Program-made: the position numbers and the translations under genes
Shown: piece by piece, positions 1 through 5,705 of the stretch
Numbering within the stretch: position 1 is the first letter of the stretch
How the letters are laid out: each line of letters begins with the position of its first letter
The notes under the pieces: generated by a model
Databases searched by the model: none
The model's input: the letters and a program-made list of their open reading frames with translations, nothing else
Told to the model about the DNA's origin: nothing
Assembly: GCA_946999785.1 (NCBI GenBank)
Contig: CAMQEO010000068.1
Location: 1 to 6,140 of the forward strand
Source of the DNA: an uncultured Atopobium sp.
Lineage (GTDB): Bacteria > Actinomycetota > Coriobacteriia > Coriobacteriales > Atopobiaceae
Reading direction: 5' to 3'
DNA: 6,140 nucleotides

Positions 1-930
1 CGTATTTATGGCGGCTTGAACAGCTTGATATCTGTCTTTATTGGAATGCGCAGCTAAACAGGTAATTAAATATCTTTTGCCATTATTCTCGTACAGGGCA
101 ATGATATTATAAGAAGAAGCAAATGTTCCCGTTTTTACACCTTTGATGTGACTATTGTAAAACAGCGACTCTTTATCTAAAAATTCATTGGTATTTTTCC
201 ACGTAAAATTGCCTTGTTTTGTTGTAATGGTAAATGAGCTCTCTCCCATGCACTCTTTGACAAAATCGTAATCGAGCAGTTTAAGCGTCACCCTATTGAT
301 GTCATCCAAATTGGTAGTGGCCTGCATAGAAAATCCACTTGGGTCATAGAGATCTGTTTTGCCATAGCCCTCACGCGCTAAATAGGTTCTCAGTGATTTT
401 ACAAAATGATTGATATATTCTTTTGCGCTATGACCTGCGCCTAAATCCATTTTGCCGATATTATATGCCATAACATATGCCGCATCGTTTCCAGATGGAA
501 CAAGCATCGCCTGCATAATTTGCTTTGCAGTATACGTTCCACGCGTTAGATTAGCCATCGATGAACCCGCAGGCACAAGTTTAAGTGTTTCGTCGTTGGC
601 TTCAAAAACGTCATCAAGCTTAACCTTACTAAGCGCATAATCTATGGCAAAAAGTTTTGACAGGCTTGCAACGGTTGGCTCCTGACCCGCTCCTTCATAA
701 AACAAGTAGGTGTTCGCATCCATGTCATACACCGAAAAAGCAAGGGCATCATCAGGGATTTTAAGTTGTTTAGTATTGACGATAAAATCGATTTTATCGC
801 TAACGCTCCTCACAATGCTTGACTGAAAAATTCTGTTCCTTAAGAGCCCGAATATAACAAAAAGCATCGCAAAAACTATAACGCACACAACTAGCAGCAT
901 GTTTCGTTTGTTTTTGCTTTGCTTTTCCAT
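1..930 (-). CDS. D-alanyl-D-alanine carboxypeptidase, serine peptidase S11 (PBP5-like), C-terminus beyond window
   Basis: This frame is open from ATG at 930 to the window edge (310 codons, no stop). It encodes a low-molecular-weight penicillin-binding protein that would trim the terminal D-Ala from peptidoglycan pentapeptides outside the membrane. All three active-site motifs are visible: SLSK (S89 nucleophile, K92), SGN (146-148) and KTG (266-268), with the order and spacing usual for family S11. Residues 1-10 are basic, and 11-30 form one hydrophobic segment with no clear signal-peptidase site, so the protein is probably N-terminally anchored. The start is supported by GGGAGA about 7 nt upstream; M11 lies inside the membrane segment and is less likely. 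The gene lies 181 bp downstream of the transporter operon on the same strand, with a probable promoter of its own. A C-terminal PBP5-type domain, if any, lies off the window. Family assignment is firm; the link to antibiotic response is inference. Confidence 0.93.
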   Translation of the reverse strand, partial: MEKQSKNKRNMLLVVCVIVFAMLFVIFGLLRNRIFQSSIVRSVSDKIDFIVNTKQLKIPDDALAFSVYDMDANTYLFYEGAGQEPTVASLSKLFAIDYALSKVKLDDVFEANDETLKLVPAGSSMANLTRGTYTAKQIMQAMLVPSGNDAAYVMAYNIGKMDLGAGHSAKEYINHFVKSLRTYLAREGYGKTDLYDPSGFSMQATTNLDDINRVTLKLLDYDFVKECMGESSFTITTKQGNFTWKNTNEFLDKESLFYNSHIKGVKTGTFASSYNIIALYENNGKRYLITCLAAHSNKDRYQAVQAAINT

Positions 931-937
931 AACTTGT

Positions 938-942
938 CTCCC
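938..942 (-). promoter_or_regulatory. Ribosome binding site of the carboxypeptidase gene
   Basis: GGGAG(A) read on the minus strand lies 7 nt before the ATG at 930. It decides the start at residue 1 over the in-frame ATG at codon 11. It begins only 10 bp from the 9-bp tandem repeats, so folding of the repeats in the mRNA could affect it. Confidence 0.7.
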
Positions 943-951
943 GTTGAAGCG

Positions 952-996
952 GCGGTGTTTGCGGTGTTTGCGGTGTTTGCGGTGTTTGCGGTGTTT
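952..996. repeat. Five perfect tandem copies of the 9-bp unit GCGGTGTTT
   Basis: Copies run 952-960, 961-969, 970-978, 979-987 and 988-996 with no mismatch. They lie in the 181-bp spacer upstream of the carboxypeptidase. On the peptidase-sense strand the unit reads AAACACCGC. The spacer is not coding: open frames crossing it run into both neighbouring genes antisense or out of frame and have no ribosome site. Perfect short repeats of this kind usually vary in copy number by slippage, which here would change the length of the peptidase 5' leader. Confidence 0.95.
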
Positions 997-1033
997 GGGT
1001 CGCGTGCTTCGCGCGCGCAGCTTAGATTTCTTG

Positions 1034-1074
1034 CAGCGCTTGAATCGCCTACACCGCTTGGATTGCACGCACCG
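1034..1074. repeat. Degenerate 18-bp direct repeat (two copies plus a 5-bp partial third)
   Basis: The segments 1034-1051 and 1052-1069 align without gaps, sharing the core CGCTTGnATnGC and matching at about 12 of 18 positions. CACCG at 1070-1074 begins a third unit. The period is twice the 9 bp of the neighbouring perfect array, so both may descend from one old minisatellite. No function is evident. Confidence 0.5.
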
Positions 1075-1091
1075 TTTACAAAGTTGACAAC

Positions 1092-1120
1092 ATTATATAC
1101 AAATATATATATTAGCTCAT
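1092..1120 (-). promoter_or_regulatory. Probable promoter of the carboxypeptidase gene
   Basis: Read on the minus strand, a perfect -10 box TATAAT lies at 1097-1092. At 17-bp spacing the -35 position (1120-1115) is ATGAGC, only 3 of 6 matches to consensus, and overlaps the last codons of the upstream permease gene. Transcription would begin near 1085 and give a leader of about 155 nt containing both repeat sets. The weak -35 fits either a weak or an activator-dependent promoter. Read-through from the transporter operon is also possible, since no hairpin followed by a T-run separates the genes. Confidence 0.4.
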
Positions 1121-1876
1121 CTCTTTCTTTCCAAAACGCGTTACGGAGACCCAAAATACACCTGCAGAAATCGCAATGGCACATGGCAAAAACGGAACGA
1201 GCGAAACACCATCACCTATTCCCATGGACGTTACCGCATGTAAAGACCGAGAAACCAAATAACCGCTATAACAATAGGGGTACGCCAACCAAAGCGGAGT
1301 ATTGGCTGCTAAAACACCTGGAATGACAAGAAGAATATTTAATCCAATGGACAGCAACGACTTTTCAAAAAGGACTGTAATTGCCCACATAACGGTAAGA
1401 CTTGGAATCATAGTTAAAAACAAGATGCCGCACCAATTCAAAAGGTACGTCACAGGAAGCGTTTCTGTAATTCCAGTGCTCATGGTTGCAAAAAGACCAG
1501 CTATAACAAATACCGCAAAAAATACCGCGATTTCCATAAACAAATAAAACACCAGCACACAAAATTTTGCAGCAGAAAGAGCACGGCGGCTTAAGGGCAA
1601 CGCCAACATTTTTAATATCCCATTATGCGCTGTTTCTCGTCCTGCAATCATCACGCAAATAACAATCATACTCAGCGGCAGCAAATAATACGAATAAATC
1701 AATGCGCTTTGAATAAACATAGCTGCCCAAGCGTTTGTATATTCAGGCGTAAAGTATCTGTGAAGACTAGCTACGCCAGATGAAACCACCAGAAGCGGAG
1801 CAATAAAAATCAAAGGAATAATTTTACTGCGCTTTACTTTTATAAATTCAATGCTAAGCAGGTTCCAAAAGTTCAT
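1112..1876 (-). CDS. lanG: Lantibiotic-type ABC transporter permease, LanG/MutG family (second permease)
   Basis: This 254-residue integral membrane protein is one half of the predicted membrane pore of an antimicrobial-peptide immunity exporter. About six hydrophobic segments are visible, near residues 19-36, 56-79, 104-128, 146-168, 174-192 and 226-245. After the second comes the cytoplasmic stretch with E81, K89 and LALP (91-94), then the basic SRR and AAKF. This E-x(n)-K-x(2-3)-LP-S pattern is common to LanE/LanG permeases and is probably where the ATPase couples. The start is ATG at 1876, preceded by AGGAGG at about 8 nt; an upstream in-frame GTG at 1918 would overlap the previous gene by 31 bp and has no clear ribosome site. 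The preceding stop (TAG, 1890-1888) touches this ribosome site, so translation is probably coupled. It is the third gene of the operon. Family is confident; substrate is inferred. Confidence 0.9.
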   Translation of the reverse strand: MNFWNLLSIEFIKVKRSKIIPLIFIAPLLVVSSGVASLHRYFTPEYTNAWAAMFIQSALIYSYYLLPLSMIVICVMIAGRETAHNGILKMLALPLSRRALSAAKFCVLVFYLFMEIAVFFAVFVIAGLFATMSTGITETLPVTYLLNWCGILFLTMIPSLTVMWAITVLFEKSLLSIGLNILLVIPGVLAANTPLWLAYPYCYSGYLVSRSLHAVTSMGIGDGVSLVPFLPCAIAISAGVFWVSVTRFGKKEMS

Positions 1877-1887
1877 TTCTATACCTC

Positions 1888-2613
1888 CTATTCGTAATGC
1901 ACATGTTGAGCTGTCCACACGCCAGCATATAAAAACAGAATTGTTTCAACAAGCGAGGCAATCACAATCCCCATATGAGGCGCAGCACTCATAGCAACAG
2001 CAGGTTTTAGCATGATTACAAAAGGAGAAATCATAAAAAGCATCATGTCTGACGAAGCTACAGCCATGCTGCTTAAAAATCCTGCCACACCAATTCCAAG
2101 TGTCATCCACATATTTTCAAATCGCGACGAAATGAAAAGCATAAAAGACAACACCGGCATGGAAGTAATAAACGAATAACCCCCAAAAGATATAAGTGTA
2201 GATAACTCAAAGGCACCCTGCGATAAATCGGTCATACCAATATATGCAAGTGCTAAATTCTGGAGAAAAATAGCAAACAAGAGTAGCGCGGTCAGGAGCA
2301 AGAATTTACATAGATACATGCAAGGTACGCTCATGGGGAGCATATGCATCTTTTTAACAGCATTTCCCTTAAATTCCATGTTATACATAATGCATGCCGC
2401 AACGATCACGCCAAACATGTTTAATACCATGATCATGCCGTAAAGCTGCGTAAGAAGAATATCCATAGGAGCTAAAGGTAAGCTTAATAACGTGTCTTTT
2501 CTCACAACAAAATTTACAAAGGCATAAGCCGCACCCATAATACCCACCGCAAGCATAAGGGGGATAAAACCCGTCCTTTTGCTTTTCTTAAGTTCAATTA
2601 CAAACGTTTTCAT
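1888..2613 (-). CDS. lanE: Lantibiotic-type ABC transporter permease, LanE/MutE/EpiE family (first permease)
   Basis: This 241-residue membrane protein is the predicted partner of the LanG-type permease in one LanFEG complex. Hydrophobic segments lie near residues 15-36, 54-77, 101-125, 139-162, 168-188 and 213-234, six in all. A short basic N-terminal segment (KKSKR, 9-13) precedes the first. Between segments two and three the conserved stretch EFKGN (80-84) is followed by KK (87-88), MLP (91-93) and CKF (102-104), matching the same loop in its partner and suggesting a shared ancestor. The start ATG at 2613 overlaps the TGA of the ATPase gene as ATGA, so translation is coupled. The protein is the usual length for its family and looks intact. 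The likely role is to expel lantibiotics or related cationic peptides from the cytoplasmic membrane; the actual substrate cannot be read from the sequence. Confidence 0.9.
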   Translation of the reverse strand: MKTFVIELKKSKRTGFIPLMLAVGIMGAAYAFVNFVVRKDTLLSLPLAPMDILLTQLYGMIMVLNMFGVIVAACIMYNMEFKGNAVKKMHMLPMSVPCMYLCKFLLLTALLLFAIFLQNLALAYIGMTDLSQGAFELSTLISFGGYSFITSMPVLSFMLFISSRFENMWMTLGIGVAGFLSSMAVASSDMMLFMISPFVIMLKPAVAMSAAPHMGIVIASLVETILFLYAGVWTAQHVHYE

Positions 2614-3374
2614 AACTTTGCCCTCTGCTTTTTGCGCAAGTTGTCACTCTCAATCATAGACAGAAACATCTCTTCCAAATTATCGGCAGCAAAGCCAGAA
2701 CGCAGGGCATACTGCCGCAAGTCATCCAAACTGCCCTCAAATAACAAACGCCCGTGATTAAGTATTCCAATATCATCTGCCATGAGTTCAATTTCGGAGA
2801 GCATATGAGAAGAAATAAGAATCGTACAATCGTAAAGACTGGGTAGTGACTTAATCAAATTGCGAATTTCATGAATACCAGCAGGATCAAGTCCATTTGT
2901 TGGCTCATCCAAAATCAGAATAGGCGGCCTACCAAGCAGCGCTCCTGCAAGTCCTAGTCGCTGTTTCATACCAAGCGAATATTGCTTTGCCAAACGATCG
3001 CCAAATTCAGAAAGACTCACCAACTCTAGTGCGTCTTCAACTGCGCTTTGGGGAAGCCCTAAAATACGTCGAATAATATCAAGATTTTCTCTACCGGTTA
3101 GATTAGCGTAGAACGACGGGGATTCAATAAATGATCCTATTTCCTTCAATATGGGTATACGGTCTGCAGGAAAATGCTTCCCATCTATGGTAAAAGTGCC
3201 TTGTGTGGGAGCTGTAAGCCCCAAAAGCATTTTCATAGTGGTAGATTTTCCCGCCCCATTTGGACCAAGAAAGCCGTAAATGCTTCCTTTGCGGATATGA
3301 AGTGAAACGTTGTTAACAGCTATAAATGATTTGTATCTTTTTGTAAGCTGTTGTGTTGTAACAATATTGTTCAT
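2610..3374 (-). CDS. lanF: Lantibiotic/bacitracin-type ABC transporter ATP-binding protein, LanF/BcrA/CprA-like
   Basis: This 254-residue ATPase is expected to power the two-permease complex encoded downstream. It has Walker A GPNGAGKST (37-45), signature YSLGMKQR (132-139), Walker B ILILDEP (152-158), D-loop GLDP (161-164) and switch histidine H190 in ISSH. The usual Q-loop glutamine is replaced by glutamate in IESPSFY (E84). This 'E-loop' is a known mark of lantibiotic-immunity ATPases such as NukF, and separates this protein from generic BceA-type or drug exporters. The tail after residue 215 is charged. The start is ATG at 3374, supported by AAAGGAGA about 8 nt upstream; an in-frame TTG at 3413 would add 13 residues but lacks a site. 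It is the first gene of the operon, facing away from the two-component genes. Confidence 0.95.
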   Translation of the reverse strand: MNNIVTTQQLTKRYKSFIAVNNVSLHIRKGSIYGFLGPNGAGKSTTMKMLLGLTAPTQGTFTIDGKHFPADRIPILKEIGSFIESPSFYANLTGRENLDIIRRILGLPQSAVEDALELVSLSEFGDRLAKQYSLGMKQRLGLAGALLGRPPILILDEPTNGLDPAGIHEIRNLIKSLPSLYDCTILISSHMLSEIELMADDIGILNHGRLLFEGSLDDLRQYALRSGFAADNLEEMFLSMIESDNLRKKQRAKL

Positions 3375-3375
3375 A

Positions 3376-3408
3376 GCAATATCTCCTTTCTGAGGTTTAT
3401 GATATTGC
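3376..3408 (-). promoter_or_regulatory. Perfect 8-bp inverted repeat enclosing the ATPase ribosome binding site
   Basis: GCAATATC at 3376-3383 is the exact reverse complement of GATATTGC at 3401-3408, with a 17-nt loop. In minus-strand RNA an inner CCU/AGG pairing (3395-3393 with 3387-3385) would also hide part of the Shine-Dalgarno sequence (3389-3382). The arm ends 1 nt before the ATG. It could be an RNA hairpin damping translation if transcription starts upstream of 3408, or a DNA operator. The arms are seen directly; the role is inferred. Confidence 0.5.
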
Positions 3409-3424
3409 ACCAACCTTGCAACAA
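3396..3424 (-). promoter_or_regulatory. Candidate promoter of the transporter operon
   Basis: On the minus strand TTGTTG (3424-3419) and CATAAA (3401-3396) are separated by exactly 17 bp. Both are poor matches (3/6 and 4/6), as expected for an activator-dependent promoter. The two perfect operator repeats end 7 bp upstream of the -35 element, which is a good position for direct contact between an OmpR-type regulator and RNA polymerase. Transcription would start near 3389, giving a leader of only about 15 nt. That would exclude the RNA-hairpin reading of the adjacent inverted repeat. Confidence 0.4.
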
Positions 3425-3452
3425 CATTCGCTCTACCTTACATCTACCTTAC
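3410..3452. promoter_or_regulatory. Probable response-regulator operator: 11-bp-periodic direct repeats
   Basis: TCTACCTTAC occurs perfectly at 3432-3441 and 3443-3452, 11 bp apart. In the same 11-bp phase two weaker copies extend the array: 3421-3430 (ACAACATTCG, 5/10) and 3410-3419 (CCAACCTTGC, 7/10), sharing CnAC(C/A)TT. Direct repeats one helical turn apart are the standard binding layout for dimers of OmpR/PhoB-family regulators, and such a regulator is encoded 64 bp away. The array sits between the divergent transcription units and could control both. Confidence 0.65.
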
Positions 3453-3465
3453 GTTTTATAAGGCG

Positions 3466-3495
3466 TTCAAAAAATGTATACGCACATGGCATAAT
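3466..3495 (+). promoter_or_regulatory. Probable promoter of the two-component system genes
   Basis: An extended -10 element TGGCATAAT lies at 3487-3495, with TTCAAA (3466-3471, 4/6) as a possible -35 at 18-bp spacing. Transcription would begin around 3501-3503, directly at the start of the AAGGAGG site, so the leader would be only about 15 nt. The operator repeats end 13 bp upstream of the -35, so the regulator may control its own synthesis. Confidence 0.55.
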
Positions 3496-3502
3496 AGAGG
3501 TA

Positions 3503-3509
3503 AAGGAGG
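3503..3509 (+). promoter_or_regulatory. Strong ribosome binding site of the response regulator gene
   Basis: AAGGAGG, fully complementary to the 16S rRNA tail, lies 7 nt before the ATG at 3517. It fixes that start. Confidence 0.85.
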
Positions 3510-3516
3510 CTTTGCT

Positions 3517-4224
3517 ATGAATCGTGATGATTATTTGCTGAAAAAGCGCGTGCTGCTTGTTGATGATGAGGAAGAACTGTTACATATGGTTGTATCTATC
3601 CTCAACGAATACGGGTTTCGCCATATAACAGCTGTTCAAACCATGAAAGACGCAGTAGACGCGGCTAAAAAGTTCCCCCCAGAATTAGCGATCCTTGATG
3701 TGATGCTTCCTGATGGAAATGGATTTGATCTTATGAAGTGCCTCAAACAATATAGTGATTGTCCTGTTTTGTTTCTCACTGCTTGCGGTGAAGACGAGGA
3801 CAAATTTAAGGGATTTAACCTAGGTGCCGATGATTATGTGGTAAAACCGTTTCTACCAAAAGAACTCATGTTTCGTATCATGGCGATATTAAGAAGAAGT
3901 TACAAGGGCGAAAGCCCAGTTGTAAAGCTAAAAGACAGTCTGATTGATTTTTCGGCTGCCGAAGTAATAAAAGACGCCAAGCATATTCCGCTGACCGCAA
4001 AAGAACATGATTTACTTTCTGCCTTGTACCGCAATGCAGGACGCATTATAACCATTGACGCGTTGTGTGAAGCAGCGTGGGGCGACAATCCTTTTGGATA
4101 TGAAAATTCTTTAATGGCACATATACGCCGCATTAGAGAAAAAATTGAGCGTAATCCATCGCAGCCCGTTTCGCTCATAACGGTTAAGGGATTGGGCTAT
4201 AAGCTGATTGTGGAAGAAAAGTAG
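3517..4224 (+). CDS. Response regulator, OmpR/PhoB family (receiver plus winged helix), CprR/LanR-like
   Basis: This 235-residue DNA-binding transcription factor is presumably phosphorylated by the kinase encoded immediately downstream. The receiver domain (about 10-125) has the acidic pocket D16-D17, phospho-acceptor D61 in LDVMLPDG, switch T88 in LFLTA, and K110 in VVKPF, so phosphorylation chemistry should be intact. The winged-helix domain (about 135-233) has the usual IPLTAKEHDLL entry (157-167), the recognition-helix region around NSLMAHIRRIREKI (197-210), and the C-terminal hairpin with VKGLGYKL. The most plausible target is the 11-bp repeat array just upstream, shared with the divergent transporter operon. 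Its stop codon is separated by one base from the kinase ATG. Family and residues are clear; CprR-like assignment rests on the LanFEG neighbours. Confidence 0.96.
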   Translation: MNRDDYLLKKRVLLVDDEEELLHMVVSILNEYGFRHITAVQTMKDAVDAAKKFPPELAILDVMLPDGNGFDLMKCLKQYSDCPVLFLTACGEDEDKFKGFNLGADDYVVKPFLPKELMFRIMAILRRSYKGESPVVKLKDSLIDFSAAEVIKDAKHIPLTAKEHDLLSALYRNAGRIITIDALCEAAWGDNPFGYENSLMAHIRRIREKIERNPSQPVSLITVKGLGYKLIVEEK

Positions 4225-4225
4225 C

Positions 4226-5644
4226 ATGAAAAGCATACCAAAACTCATAAAACGATTTATAGGTATTTTTCTGCTGAGCTCGGTACTTATTTTAGCTATA
4301 AACATCATTGCGTTTGCTGTACTGATGGCAAATCAAATCCCTCATAAAGAGACGTCTCCATATAATATTGCAAAAGAAGCTGGAGAAGCGCTCCATGTAT
4401 CTGCAAACGGAGACTTTACACTCCCCGAGCACATGAGCACTAAGCTGAACGACGCCCATGCATGGGCAATTTTAATTGATAACGACACCTCGCGCGTTGT
4501 GTGGAAAACAAAAAACGTTCCCTCCACTATTCCTGCAAGCTATACACTCTCCGATATAGCACAGTTAAGCGTGGGATATCTTAAAGGATACCCCACTTAT
4601 ACGGGCGAAAACGAACGAGGCGTGGTTGTTGTAGGTTTCCCACACAATAGTTTTTGGAAACACACAACACCAAGTTGGAACTACAGTTTAATTTCAAATT
4701 CTCCGCAGATCGTTTTAGGTGTTTTATGTATCAACATCTGCCTTGTCCTTGGAATTTATGTAATAGCCAATATGAAACTCCTTAAATCGGTCAATCCAAT
4801 TATTAAGGGCATACAACGCCTGTCCACAGCCGAGCGTGTCCACATTCCAGAAACAGGAGCGCTTTCAGAAATATCTGCTCATATCAACTCAACATCCGAT
4901 GTTTTGCAACAACAAAAAGAACAATTACGAAAAAAGGAAATGGCGCGTGCAAATTGGATAGCAGGTGTTTCCCACGATATTCGCACACCTTTATCTATGG
5001 TCATGGGATATGCTGGTCAGTTAGCGAGCTCTTCTTGTCTTGAAACAGAAGATCGAAAAAAAGCGAACATGATTATGAAGCAAAGCGAGCGCATGAAAAA
5101 TTTAATCAATGATCTTAATCTTGCTTCAAAGCTTGAATATAACATGCAGCCAATTAAGAAAAAAGAGGAAAACGCTGTTGGCGTTGTTCGTCAAGTTGTT
5201 GTTGATTTCATAAACATGGATATGCAGGGCGGATTTGAAATCGTATGGGAAACAGACGAGAATCTTACCACTTGCAATATTTTTGCAGACAAGGACTTAT
5301 TAAAGCGAGCAATCTCAAATCTTATGTGGAATAGCATCACTCATAACGAAAGCGGGTGCACAATTTATGTGTCTGTGAGCGCAAATCGCAACAATTGCAT
5401 GATTTGCGTTGAAGATAATGGCATAGGAGTCTCAGATGAAAAACTCGAACAGCTTAATCACACGCCTCATTATATGATCTGTGATACCAGCACTACCGAA
5501 CAGCGCCATGGCTTAGGGCTTTTGATCGTAGAACAGATTGTCGATGTGCATAAGGGGAAAACGTCCATAAGCAAAAGTAAGCACGGCGGCTTTATGACCA
5601 CCTTAACGCTGCCGCAGATGCCAACAGACGCGCCCAAGAAATAA
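4226..5644 (+). CDS. Membrane sensor histidine kinase, CprK/LanK-like
   Basis: This 472-residue kinase is the partner of the adjacent regulator. A first membrane segment (about 11-35) and a second (about 161-182) enclose an outer domain of about 125 residues, the likely ligand sensor. A linker (about 183-232), coiled and HAMP-like, leads to the dimerisation helix with phosphorylated H250 in GVSHDIRTPLSMVMGYA. The ATP-binding domain shows the N box around N365 and N369 (SNLMWNS), G1 DNGIG (397-401) and G2 HGLGL (428-432), so it should be active. The large outer loop separates it from BceS-type kinases, which have almost none. The start is ATG at 4226, one base after the regulator stop. An in-frame TTG at 4208 would add six residues inside the regulator gene. 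The ribosome site is weak (GGAAGAAAAG), so translation is probably coupled. The inducer is not deducible. Confidence 0.94.
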   Translation: MKSIPKLIKRFIGIFLLSSVLILAINIIAFAVLMANQIPHKETSPYNIAKEAGEALHVSANGDFTLPEHMSTKLNDAHAWAILIDNDTSRVVWKTKNVPSTIPASYTLSDIAQLSVGYLKGYPTYTGENERGVVVVGFPHNSFWKHTTPSWNYSLISNSPQIVLGVLCINICLVLGIYVIANMKLLKSVNPIIKGIQRLSTAERVHIPETGALSEISAHINSTSDVLQQQKEQLRKKEMARANWIAGVSHDIRTPLSMVMGYAGQLASSSCLETEDRKKANMIMKQSERMKNLINDLNLASKLEYNMQPIKKKEENAVGVVRQVVVDFINMDMQGGFEIVWETDENLTTCNIFADKDLLKRAISNLMWNSITHNESGCTIYVSVSANRNNCMICVEDNGIGVSDEKLEQLNHTPHYMICDTSTTEQRHGLGLLIVEQIVDVHKGKTSISKSKHGGFMTTLTLPQMPTDAPKK

Positions 5645-5681
5645 ATTTGTCTGATTGTGGGCGTCGGCGGTATACAACGGT

Positions 5682-5705
5682 CTTACATCCTTACAGCCTT
5701 ACTAA
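5682..5705. repeat. Three degenerate 8-bp tandem repeats CTTACANC-like
   Basis: CTTACATC (5682-5689), CTTACAGC (5690-5697) and CTTACTAA (5698-5705) follow directly on each other, overlapping the 3' end of the ATPase remnant. The unit shares CTTAC with the operator repeats, but its period is 8 bp rather than 11 bp, so it is unlikely to be a second regulator site. The array may reflect local slippage that also altered the end of the remnant. Confidence 0.4.

Noticed and set aside
952..996. CRISPR array
   Set aside because: Units are 9 bp and contiguous with no spacers.
891..1326. Open frames on both strands across the 9-bp repeat (NTA or AVF repeats)
   Set aside because: The repeat length is a multiple of three, so it cannot create stops. 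The frames overlap the peptidase and permease genes and lack ribosome sites.
1877..1918. Upstream GTG start for the LanG-type permease
   Set aside because: It would overlap the previous gene by 31 bp and lacks a ribosome site, whereas ATG at 1876 has AGGAGG and the usual family N-terminus.
3900..4178. Minus-strand open frame inside the response regulator gene
   Set aside because: Shadow of a well-conserved winged-helix domain; no independent evidence.
5631..5663. Hairpin CGCCCA/TGGGCG after the kinase as a terminator
   Set aside because: Only six pairs with a 21-nt loop spanning the stop codon and no following T-run; not supportable as an intrinsic terminator.
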